Shown: positions 17,497 to 26,700 of the stretch, one piece after another | How positions within the stretch are numbered: position 1 is the stretch's first letter | How the letters are laid out: every line of letters begins with the position of its first letter | Origin: Caenibius tardaugens NBRC 16725 | GTDB lineage: Bacteria > Pseudomonadota > Alphaproteobacteria > Sphingomonadales > Sphingomonadaceae | Direction: 5' to 3' | DNA: 64,000 bases | Assembly: GCF_003860345.1 (NCBI RefSeq) | Contig: NZ_CP034179.1 | Span: forward strand, 1,178,001 to 1,242,000 | Translations under genes and position numbers: made by a program | The notes under the pieces: model-generated | The model's input: the letters and a program-made list of their open reading frames with translations, nothing else | The model's database searches: none | Told to the model about the DNA's origin: nothing

Positions 17497-19818
17497 CTAG
17501 AATTCGATGGTCATATCCAGACCATAGGTTCGCGGCTGACGGAAGAAGCCGACGATAACGGACCCCACGTCCGCCGCAAATTCCAGGTTCTTCTTGTCCG
17601 TTATATTGCGCACGAAGAACGAAACCTGCGCCTTGGCCCCGCCCAGATCGATGTCACTCAACGATGCCCTCGCGTTCACCTGCCAGAACGCATCGAGAGT
17701 CACGAGATCGTTGAGCGCTGCGCTGGCATAGGCCTCCTTTGCCGTGAGCCGGGTCGTACTGCGGTAGGTCCCGTCCAGTCTGAAGGAAGCCGTCCCGACA
17801 TTCTCGATCGGCACGCTCAACTGGCCGAACACCTGGCTGGTCCAGCGCGGCCGGCTGGTCGGGATAAGGCTGTCGGCCACGTCTTTCCTGACGCCGCCCA
17901 CAACCTGTATGTATTCCTTGTACTTGAAATCCGTGAAGGCAAGGTTGCCGCCGAACGTCAGATAGGATGTGGGTGCGGCCGTGACTTCGAGTTCAAGGCC
18001 CTTGATGTTGGCCTTGCCGGCATTTTCAATAAAGGTGACGCCCTTCTCGAACAGGGTGACCTGCAGGTTTTTGTACTGTGAAACATAGGCGGCCGCGTTA
18101 ACCCGCAGTCGCTTGTCCAGAAGGTCGGCCTTGATCCCGACTTCGTAAGAGGTCAGCTCTTCCGGCTCGAACGGAATGGCGCTGCGGATACCCCCCGCGA
18201 TATAGCCGGTGGAAACCTTGCCATAGGCCATGACATTGTCGGTTGGGCGATAGGTGACGGTGGCCAGCCAGTCGGTGTGCTTGAACTTCCGTTTGACGGC
18301 AAGGCCAGCGGGAAATGCCGAAGTTACGTCGCGGTAATAGCGGGAATCCTTGGTAATGCGTGCGCCAGCCGTGACATCGAGCCGATCCGTGATGTGCAGC
18401 GTCCCCTGCATGAAGGCCGCGATCGACCGGTTGCGCGCCACCGTTGCCATATAGGGCACGGCACGCGGCGCAGGATCAAAGTTGGGGATGGCGGTGAAGG
18501 AAAACTGGTTGAACAGCGAAGGAATACCATCGGCATTTTCCACGAAATAGAAGGCACCTGCGACGATATCCAGCAGACGGGTCTTGGCCGTGATCTGGAA
18601 TTCGTTGGTGAACTGCCGTTGTTTTTGCGGCGATCCGCCGACTGTCGCGAGAATTTTGTATGGTTGCCCGCTGCCGGACGGATCGCGCAAGGCATTGCCG
18701 CCGCCGATATCATTGCCGCCAACATCTTCGTCAAAGCCGCGCCAGGCCGCAATATTCTTGATCTCGACCGTGTCCGACAAGGCCAGGCTTGCGGTAAGAC
18801 TGTGGCCGAACACTTCCAGCGTGTTCACGGACATCATATCGTTGGCCAGTGCACCAAGACGTTTGGTGCTGACCAGATTCATGCCGCCAAGCGCGGGCTG
18901 GGCCGCATAGATCGCTTTGGCCGCTGCGCCGCCCGAACCTTCGCTGAAAGCCAGAACCTGGACGCCGGGTTGCGTTGCCTTGCGGTCGGTATAATCGAAA
19001 CGATAATCGAGCTTCAGCGGGCCGCCGTTATCGAACCGCACCGCCGCTTCAACCGCATCGACATTCTGCATCCCGAGTGTCTTTGCCGATACGATCTTGC
19101 CGACATGGCCGTTCGAACGCCGGGTAAAATCCCATGCGACACCGGGGGTCAGATTGCGCACCGAACCGCGCTCTTCATCGTGCAAATAGGTCAGCGATGC
19201 GGACAGGCCCTGCCATTCGGGCGTATCAATGCGCGCGCGCAGGCGGCGGCCCGCATAATTACTGATCGATACATCCAGCTTGGCCGCCAATTCGCCACGC
19301 GGCCCCTTGGTGAGGATATTGATCGCGCCGCCCGTGGAATTGCGGCCGAACAGCGTCCCCTGCGGCCCGCGAAGCACTTCGATACGTTCGATCTCGGCAA
19401 GATCGAACAACGAACCATTGGCCCGGCCGAGATAGACATTGTTGATATACATGGTGATGCCCGCATCGACCGTCAGCCCGGTGGAACCGGTTGTAATGCC
19501 GCGCATCTGCATCGCTGGCAGATTGGCGCTGCCCGACTGCCCGTTGACAATCAGCCCGGGGGCAAGTGCCGACAGATCGCGCACATTCGTGACCCGCGCA
19601 TCTTCAAGCGCCTGCTTGGACAGGGCGGTCACCGCGACCGGCACGACCTGCAAATTTTCGGCCTGCTTTTGCGCGGTGACAATTATTTCCTCAAGGCGCC
19701 CCGAACTGGCGCGCCCATCCCCTGCCTCCTGCGCATAAGCCAGACCAGGCACCATCGCAGGCCCACATGCCGTGCCCACGAGCAGAGCGATACGCATGAC
19801 ACGATTTACCATTTTCAC
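17497..19818 (-). CDS. TonB-dependent receptor
   Basis: A 773-residue outer-membrane receptor. It has a signal peptide (cleavage after GLAYAQ), EIIVTAQKQ at the plug start, MRGITTG and EVLRGPQGTLFGRN in the plug, and a barrel ending in MTIEF. A GTG at 19818 has GGGGAG eight bases upstream; the ATG two codons later is spaced less well. The same-strand neighbour upstream is a secreted phosphatase, repeating the receptor-phosphatase pairing seen at 4849-10199. The ligand is unknown. Confidence 0.9.
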   Translation of the reverse strand: MKMVNRVMRIALLVGTACGPAMVPGLAYAQEAGDGRASSGRLEEIIVTAQKQAENLQVVPVAVTALSKQALEDARVTNVRDLSALAPGLIVNGQSGSANLPAMQMRGITTGSTGLTVDAGITMYINNVYLGRANGSLFDLAEIERIEVLRGPQGTLFGRNSTGGAINILTKGPRGELAAKLDVSISNYAGRRLRARIDTPEWQGLSASLTYLHDEERGSVRNLTPGVAWDFTRRSNGHVGKIVSAKTLGMQNVDAVEAAVRFDNGGPLKLDYRFDYTDRKATQPGVQVLAFSEGSGGAAAKAIYAAQPALGGMNLVSTKRLGALANDMMSVNTLEVFGHSLTASLALSDTVEIKNIAAWRGFDEDVGGNDIGGGNALRDPSGSGQPYKILATVGGSPQKQRQFTNEFQITAKTRLLDIVAGAFYFVENADGIPSLFNQFSFTAIPNFDPAPRAVPYMATVARNRSIAAFMQGTLHITDRLDVTAGARITKDSRYYRDVTSAFPAGLAVKRKFKHTDWLATVTYRPTDNVMAYGKVSTGYIAGGIRSAIPFEPEELTSYEVGIKADLLDKRLRVNAAAYVSQYKNLQVTLFEKGVTFIENAGKANIKGLELEVTAAPTSYLTFGGNLAFTDFKYKEYIQVVGGVRKDVADSLIPTSRPRWTSQVFGQLSVPIENVGTASFRLDGTYRSTTRLTAKEAYASAALNDLVTLDAFWQVNARASLSDIDLGGAKAQVSFFVRNITDKKNLEFAADVGSVIVGFFRQPRTYGLDMTIEF

Positions 19819-19886
19819 ACCCGGATCTCCCCAATTTTTTGTCGTTTGCTACTGTTTTGAATACGATCGACCTTGCCCGCCGCCGC

Positions 19887-21005
19887 TCATTGTCCTGGCT
19901 GCAGAAATTTCGTCTTCAGATCGGAAATGACCCGGTCATCGAGCCCGAGCCCCTGCTTCAAATAGTTGTCGAAAGTGCCGAAAACGCGCGTGACTTCGTC
20001 AAAGGCGGCGTCGAGATAGGCCGCATCGACGCGTTCCAGCGGAACGAACGCCGTTCCTTGCCCGTGAGCGCCAGCCTCAATTTCGTGTTCCCGGTAACGG
20101 TTGCTCAGCAGATAGTCCGCATAGACCGTTTCGCGCGGTACCCCCAGAAGCGTGAGCAGCACTGCCGCGCCCCAGCCGGTGCGATCCTTGCCCGCCGTAC
20201 AATGGAACAGGACCGCTCCATCCCCATCGGCGGCCAGCGTATGAAACAGCCGGGCATAGGCCTGCCGTGCGGCAGCCGATGACACCATGGCCCGGTTCAA
20301 CTGAACAATCGCATCATATTCACGCCCGCTGGCGATCAACGAACCGACATCGACTTGTGGGTCTGAAGCGTCTGCAAAGACATCTGCGACCACATAACCG
20401 GCTCCACCCGGAAGCACGTCAGGCGCGACTGTCCGCTCCTGCACATGCCGCAAATCGATGACGGTTCGGATACCCAGGCGATCGAGCGCCTGCCGATCGG
20501 CACGCGTAAGCCCCGCCAGGGCATTGGAACGATAGATTGCCCCCATGCGCACCCAGTCGCCTGCCGCAGTGCGATACCCCCCGGCATCGCGCAAGTTGGA
20601 CAAGCGACGGCTCGAAATATCGCGTTCCGCCAGCACAAGGGCAGGCCCGCAGTCGGGCGTCAGGCGGAAGAACGGGCGCTGCCCGGCATGCCGAACGGGA
20701 ATAACAACTCTGCCTGAGGCTGCCCCATGCCAGCCCGCCTTGTCCCGTTCTGTCAACGTGCGGCCTGCCAGCGACACGACCACCTGCGTGGTACCGATGG
20801 CCTGCCAACTGACGACATAGCCCTTTGCCGTATGCTGGACATCAGCCGTAACGAAGGAGGCGCCCAGCCTCCCAATCCCGTCGGTTACCGGGCACATTTC
20901 CGCAGCGATCGCCCGTCCATCAGAAAAGAGGCCGTTCGCCGATACCGTCCAGCCCGCCACGAGGCATGCAGCAGCGCAGCGCATACCCTTGGCCTCAAAC
21001 GTCAT
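19887..21005 (-). CDS. Secreted tyrosine-phosphatase-family protein
   Basis: A 372-residue protein with a signal peptide, an N-terminal beta domain (residues ~45-125) and a bacterial Tyr-phosphatase domain of the Y_phosphatase3 type. Key elements are NLRDAGGYRT (137-146), YRSNAL (158-163), DLRHVQER (184-191) and the P-loop HCTAGKDRTG with nucleophile Cys269 and Arg275. The family removes phosphate from phosphotyrosine, phosphoinositides or phytate-like substrates. Export points to scavenging, not signalling. A second ATG at 20984 is possible. It stands 68 bp upstream of a TonB receptor on the same strand and may be co-transcribed with it. Confidence 0.85.
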   Translation of the reverse strand: MTFEAKGMRCAAACLVAGWTVSANGLFSDGRAIAAEMCPVTDGIGRLGASFVTADVQHTAKGYVVSWQAIGTTQVVVSLAGRTLTERDKAGWHGAASGRVVIPVRHAGQRPFFRLTPDCGPALVLAERDISSRRLSNLRDAGGYRTAAGDWVRMGAIYRSNALAGLTRADRQALDRLGIRTVIDLRHVQERTVAPDVLPGGAGYVVADVFADASDPQVDVGSLIASGREYDAIVQLNRAMVSSAAARQAYARLFHTLAADGDGAVLFHCTAGKDRTGWGAAVLLTLLGVPRETVYADYLLSNRYREHEIEAGAHGQGTAFVPLERVDAAYLDAAFDEVTRVFGTFDNYLKQGLGLDDRVISDLKTKFLQPGQ

Positions 21006-21492
21006 GACCTGCCACCAGCAACCTCACCATCTGCCCCGCACCATATTAGGTACACTCGACATATATAAGGTATATTTGACATATTAAGAGTCAATATGAA
21101 AAATTCATCACCACATAAGGCGCGTAAATTCCCGATTTATCGGTATATTTTATGGATAAATTTGAACATCTTCAAAAAGGAAAACGGCAGTTTTTATTAT
21201 AGGTACATATGAAATATCATGCGGCGTTGAGCGACAACGAGTCTCGCTGGCGGTCATGGATGGCGAGAATGGAGATGCAGCCTCAGCCACAAGATCGCGC
21301 GCATGATTGCCACCGCCGGTTCCGGGAGAACCCGCGGGATACCCAAAGGCCAGACCACCCGGCGCGATACCTTTATCCACCCCATTCCCGACGCGGACAG
21401 GTGATCGTCATGGCAGAGCCATCATGATCAGTGAGCGCACAGCCCCCGACTATCGCCAACATGCGGCATGCCGATTGGGCGCACACTGCACA
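21006..21492. other. AT-rich intergenic region
   Basis: About 490 bp without a supportable gene. The part at 21040-21220 is strikingly AT-rich for this genome and holds the promoter of the phosphatase gene and a tandem repeat listed separately. The rest looks like untranslated or decayed sequence behind the TetR fusion gene. Confidence 0.5.
21046..21085. repeat. Two adjacent imperfect 20-bp direct repeats (possible operator)
   Basis: Copy one (21046-21065) and copy two (21066-21085) agree at 15 of 20 positions, sharing A-GGTA and GACATAT. They lie 41 bp before the phosphatase start in its promoter region, where tandem operator half-sites would be expected. No regulator can be assigned. Confidence 0.5.
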
Positions 21493-22854
21493 TCATGCGG
21501 CGATATGGAATTCCGCCACCGCAGCCACGCCCAGACGCTCCCGTATTGTCGGCACACGCAGACGCAGAAACGCCGCCGCCCGCTCCGGATCGCGGCTGGC
21601 CTCAGCCAGGAACCCCGCCCCAAGGAGCCAGATGGAGAAAAGATGCCGCCTGAAATCATCCGGGTGGAGATGAAGACTGGCTGGCGGATTGCGCCAGAAA
21701 TGCCCGCCTCTCATCATGCGGATAGACCAGGCGTGAAACTGAAACTCCGGCTCTGTCGCCCCCGCGCTCAGGGCCTGAAAGGACAACAGATGCGCCCGCA
21801 CACCCGCGATATCCGCCAGCGCGACAGACAGCGTCGGCTCTTCCTCGTTTGCCAGTGTACGCCCCGGCCACGCCTGCCGGCTGTGTATCAGGCGATAGGC
21901 ACCGTAAAAGATCTGGGCGCTCGTCGGGATATGATAGGACACCACGGATACCGATGTCTTGGCCTTGGCCGCCAAGGCACGATAGGTCATGGCGGTCAGC
22001 CCGCCTTCCGCAAACAGGGCAACGGCTGCCGCATAGAGCGGCTTCGGCATATTCGACGGACGTCCCGGGCGGCTTGGCGCAGGCGGCTTCTCCTGCGCCA
22101 GAATGGGCGCCAGTTCCGCATTTTCGCGACCGAACCAGAACGGCACCTCGGCCAGATCATCTGCGACCAAACCGCGTTTATAGGCGACGGCCTTTTCCAT
22201 CACCTCCTGATTGACCAACGCGATATTCGGCATCTTCGCACAGCCAAGGGATAAAAGTTCCAGCCCAAGGGACACTTCTGCCAGAAAGCGCCTGTCATAA
22301 TGCGCGCCCGCAAGCCTGCGCACCGCCAGCAACCGCGAGGCAACCCAACCGCGCGCTGCCGCGCGCCCACTGCCGTGCCTCGCCAGATGGGCAGCGGCCG
22401 TAAGCTCCCCCACCGTTTGTCCGTAGAACACCCCCAGACGGTGCCCCAGTGCGGCGCCCAGACGTGCCGCTACGTGATCGTCATGACGCCTGACAGCAGA
22501 CTGCACGCCATCCTCATCCGGCATCTCCAACGATGCCGCCGCGCGCAGCAGGATCTGTTCGCACGCCTGATTCAGCAGGTCGCCAAGCGAGGCGAAATGG
22601 TGCTGTACCGTCGGCAGGGTCACACCCGCCGCCTCCGCCGCAGCACGCAGGGACAGGCCGCGAATGCCGGAAACCTCAAGAATGCGCACCGCCGCCTGCA
22701 GGACCCGTTCGCGCCCACCAATGGCTTCCCCACCCGATCCATCCCGCTTGTCAGCAGCAACCGATCTGCCGCGAACTGTTTTGCCGGATTTTCTGGTTTC
22801 GGTTTGCGCAGACATAGAGGCTTCGTAACGCTTTCCCGACTGCCAACGCAACAT
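21493..22854 (-). CDS. Regulator composed of two fused TetR-type units
   Basis: A 453-residue protein with two complete TetR-like helix-turn-helix regions. The first is at residues ~47-100 (RVLQAAVRILEVSG, AAAEAAGVTLPTVQHHF); the second is at ~271-325 (YAAAVALFAEGG, RALAAKAKTSVSVVSYHI). Each is followed by a helical stretch of TetR ligand-domain size, ~150 and ~130 residues. A proline-rich linker (near 257-268) joins them. Typical TetR proteins are ~200 residues with one such domain, so this may act as a built-in dimer. It is divergent from the multicopper oxidase operon with 193 bp between, making it a likely regulator of it. A start at 22815 is also possible. Confidence 0.8.
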   Translation of the reverse strand: MLRWQSGKRYEASMSAQTETRKSGKTVRGRSVAADKRDGSGGEAIGGRERVLQAAVRILEVSGIRGLSLRAAAEAAGVTLPTVQHHFASLGDLLNQACEQILLRAAASLEMPDEDGVQSAVRRHDDHVAARLGAALGHRLGVFYGQTVGELTAAAHLARHGSGRAAARGWVASRLLAVRRLAGAHYDRRFLAEVSLGLELLSLGCAKMPNIALVNQEVMEKAVAYKRGLVADDLAEVPFWFGRENAELAPILAQEKPPAPSRPGRPSNMPKPLYAAAVALFAEGGLTAMTYRALAAKAKTSVSVVSYHIPTSAQIFYGAYRLIHSRQAWPGRTLANEEEPTLSVALADIAGVRAHLLSFQALSAGATEPEFQFHAWSIRMMRGGHFWRNPPASLHLHPDDFRRHLFSIWLLGAGFLAEASRDPERAAAFLRLRVPTIRERLGVAAVAEFHIAA

Positions 22855-23003
22855 CAGGCCTTCCCCGTCCGGGGATTGCGGTGCGCAGCACAGGGCATGA
22901 TCCCCACCCTGACGGAACCTGCGACGACGTGGGCAAGCAAGATCGCGTCAAAGCGATATATTGAAAAACCTCTGCAAGCGTGTCATCTTCCGACTCACGT
23001 TAA

Positions 23004-23009
23004 TATAAT
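23004..23009 (+). promoter_or_regulatory. Candidate -10 box of the multicopper oxidase operon
   Basis: A perfect TATAAT lies 38 bp before the first gene of the operon. No good -35 box is found 16-18 bp upstream, which would fit an activator-dependent promoter. Located in the divergent region shared with the TetR fusion gene. Confidence 0.4.
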
Positions 23010-23047
23010 TACAGAGTCGCATTCACTCCACTCGGGGGAGACAGGTA

Positions 23048-23698
23048 ATGGCGGCGACTGTGCAGACTTTTTCCAGAGATCGACTTCCCTCTGATTTCGG
23101 ATCGGAAGGCAGAATCCGGTTTATCAAGGATTTTACCTGGGGCTGGAAAGCAAAAGACCGGACAAACGTCGAACCCGGCACAATCATATTACCGCAAACT
23201 TCCGGATTTTTTTGTCTTATTGACGATCCACGCCACAATGGCTCCGGACTTCGCAAGTATCCGGGTTCCGATATGACACAATTCTCCATCGTTCATGGTG
23301 ATGGAACCGTGACATACGGCAATAAAGGCGCGCGCCTGTATTGGGCCAATGTCACCATCCCTCCGGGCGGAAAACTGCAGTTTCATTATATTTTCCTGCG
23401 CGGCGAATGGAACAATCCGCACAACGCCTTCGCGCAGTTCCTTGCGGTCGCAAACGACGGCAGGGTCATCACAAAACGCAAGATCGCGCAAACCTGCGAT
23501 CCTGGCCCATCGGAAAGCGGCACGTATTATCGCTGGCGCGCGTTCGGACCCGTAGAATTCGCCCAGGGCTTTTCCGGCGCACTGCAATGGGTCGTGAGCA
23601 ATGGCCAGCGCTGCAACAACGGCGACGCGCACGTCGATGCCGACACCGATCTCTATCCATCGGCGCTGGCACTGGATTTTATTTCAATCATCGCCTGA
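23048..23698 (+). CDS. Protein of unknown function, first gene of the oxidase operon
   Basis: A 216-residue protein rich in aromatic residues and short beta-like stretches (FIKDFTWGW, LYWANVTIPPGGKLQFHYIFLRGEWN). No signal peptide, membrane segment or recognised catalytic motif. The three Cys (FFCLIDD, QTCDPG, QRCNNG) are scattered. The ATG follows GGGGAGACAG. It lies 15 bp upstream of the giant oxidase gene on the same strand and is therefore very probably co-transcribed. Beta-sandwich or lectin-like folds are possible, but nothing in the sequence proves this. Confidence 0.65.
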   Translation: MAATVQTFSRDRLPSDFGSEGRIRFIKDFTWGWKAKDRTNVEPGTIILPQTSGFFCLIDDPRHNGSGLRKYPGSDMTQFSIVHGDGTVTYGNKGARLYWANVTIPPGGKLQFHYIFLRGEWNNPHNAFAQFLAVANDGRVITKRKIAQTCDPGPSESGTYYRWRAFGPVEFAQGFSGALQWVVSNGQRCNNGDAHVDADTDLYPSALALDFISIIA

Positions 23699-23713
23699 CA
23701 CAAGGAGGGGCAC

Positions 23714-26700
23714 ATGGTGGAGGACAAACCGCATGGTGCAGGTGTCCGGCGACCATTCCGGCTGCATCGGCTCGCAATCGCTGCCGCCGGTCTGGCGTTC
23801 GCCCCGTTGACGCCCGCCGCCGCAGAATCCGTACGCGCCGAAACCACAGAGAATACCGCCAACGGGACGCAGCCTTCTGCCGCCGGGGGCCGCGTGGTCT
23901 ATGCCGATGTCGTCGCGATCAACCAGCCGCTCGTTTACAACCGCTTTGGGTCCACCAATCCCTGGGGCATGATCTATGCCCTGCGCGATCATGTTGAAGG
24001 CTGCACCCGCGCGCCCGGGCGCCCGGGCGGGGTCGAAGATGCCAGCAAATGCCGTCCGGGCAGCGCCATGCTCAAACCCGACATCCGCCCGCGGCCGCTG
24101 GTCCTGCGGATCAATGAAGGCGACCGGCTGGTCGTGCGGTTCCAGAATCTGCTGATGCCCATGCCATCGCGCACCCGCCCGCTTACGCCCGATGCGGTGG
24201 GTGGTGTGACAATCCCCCCAGCCCTCGTCACCCCGCAAAAACTGGTGGAAGCGGTCGAACCGGGCGAACCACCCGAACAGGAAACGGTTGATCCCCGCAC
24301 CATTCCCGATCCCCCGAACGATCCCACCACCCGCCTTGCCAGCATCGCCATTGTCGGGCTGCGCACAGCAAATGGTGCGGATGGCACCGCAACCGGGTTG
24401 ATCGGCATCGCGCCCGGGGCCACCACCGAATATACCTGGTTTGGCGACAAGCGCGGCAGTTACTTCTTTTCCAGCCTTTCCGCCGTTCAGGGCGGCGAAG
24501 GCGATGGCGGATCGCTGACGCACGGGTTGTTCGGCATGGTGGTTGTCGAACCGGCAGGGGCACAGGTCTATCGCAGCCAGATTTCCGCAGAAGACATGGC
24601 CTGCCTGCGCAATGAGGCGGGCAAGGGTGACGGCTGCGAAAACAGCGCGGCGGCAGGTCCTGTCAACTACCACGCCGCACGCAACGGCAAACCCGTTGCC
24701 GCCATGCTCCTGAGCCAGAGCGACGGCAGCTTTCGCATTATCCATTCCGATCTGACGGCGATTGTTGCACCAGCCGTGCCCGCCGGTGCCGCCCCTTGCG
24801 CGCACAAGGCATCGGCCACCGACAATGACAGGGGCCGGATGGACAGTTGGCGGCGGCCTGCGCATTGCCCCTACCGCGAATTTTCGATCATCTTTCATGA
24901 TGAACTGAAAACGGTTCACGCCCCGGCCTATGCCATTCTCAACGGCCCGACGCTCGATCCCGGCAACCCGCGCGATACCTGGGACAAGGCGCAGGCACGG
25001 CACAAACAGATTGTTGGCGCGCGCGATGGCTTTGCCATCAATTACGGCGCCAGCGGCATGGGCACGGCCCTGATTTCCAACCGTGCGGGTGTCGGCCCGG
25101 CGCGCAATTGCGTGGATTGCGCCTACGAAGAGTTCTTCCTGCAAAGCTGGGCGAACGGCGATCCGGCCCTGTTACCACAATATGCCGACGATCCCAGCAA
25201 CGTCTATCACAGCTATCTCGGCGATCCGGTGGAGTTTCACAACGTCCACGCCGGCCCGAAGGAAACCCACGTGTTCCATCTGCACGCCCATCAGTGGCTG
25301 TCGCAGGAAGGAAACAGCGCGGCCAATTATCTCGACAGCCAGACAATCGGGCCATTCCAGAGCTTCACCTATCAGATCGAATACGGGGGCAGCGGCAACC
25401 GCAATCTCGGCCCCGGCGATTCCATTTTCCATTGCCATCTCTACCCCCATTTCGCGCAAGGCATGTGGGGCCTGTGGCGCACGCACGACGTGTTCGAGGA
25501 TGGCACCCGGCTGCTGCCCGATGGCGGCGGACTGAATGCGGTACCCGGCACCACCCTGACCGAATGGCAGGGCCCGGGGACCGATCCGCTCACCGGGCAG
25601 ACACCGAAAATGGTGCATGCCAACGGTATGGTGACCGGCGGAACCCCAATCCCGGCGCTTGTCCCCCTGCCCGGCATGGCGCTGGCCCCGCAACCCACTT
25701 ACGCCGCGAACGGTATGCCCGGTTATCCCTTCTATATTCCGGGCAAGCCGGGCTTTCGTGCGCCGCAACCGCCGCTCGACATGGCGCAAGATGGGGGGCT
25801 GCCGCGCCACATCACCGGTGCCGGTGTCCGCACGGCCTTTGGCGAAAAGCTGGGCAACCCGGCCACGGCCACGCGCCTGCTTAACAAGGGGCTGGAAAAT
25901 GGCGATCTGACCTTCGAAATCGAACAGGTTGCGCTCACCATTCTGCCGCAAACGGGCACCGCGCTGGAACGCGCGGCCATGGCTTTCCATGCACAGGCCA
26001 GCACTGCCAACGGGTTTCGCCTGAATGGCCGTCCGGCCGCAGCCGGATCGCCCTATGGCAATCCCTGTCCAGCCAAGGCACCACACGTGCAGTACAATGC
26101 CTCCGCGATTGAAACCAACCTGCTGGTCAACCGCTACGGCTGGCACGATCCGCAGGCGCGCATCAATGTTCTGGACGGCGATCTGCCGAAATTCCAATGG
26201 GCTGCACAACGCAGTACCCGCACACCGCAAGCGGCCGATCCCTTCTTTTTCCGGGTGCATTCGGGCGATTGCGTCACTTTCCGCCACACCAACCGAACGT
26301 CCAGCAAAACCGGGCGCGATCCGTTTCAGGTGGCCGCCCCGACCGACATTATCGGCCAGCATATCCATCTGGTGAAATTCGATGTCACATCGTCCGACGG
26401 TTCCGCCAATGGCTTCAATTACGAGGACGGTACGCTGGCATCGGGTATTATTGCGGAACTGATCCATGCGTCGTCCGTGCCCGGCGGATCGGTCACCGGG
26501 GAAGACGGCAACCCGGCCGTCTTGACGCTGCCTGTCGATCCCGAGGCGCGCTATCAGGCGACCTACCAGAGATGGTGGGCCGACCCACGCCTTGATGCTG
26601 CAGGCAAGGACCAGACGCTGGGCACGGTGTTCACGCACGACCATTTCGCGCCCTCCAATATCCAGCAGCACGGATTCTATAACGCGCTGATTGTCGAGCC

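Noticed and set aside
18277-19860. A 527-codon open frame opposite the second TonB receptor
   Set aside because: Antisense shadow; the - strand frame carries signal peptide, plug motifs and terminal Phe.
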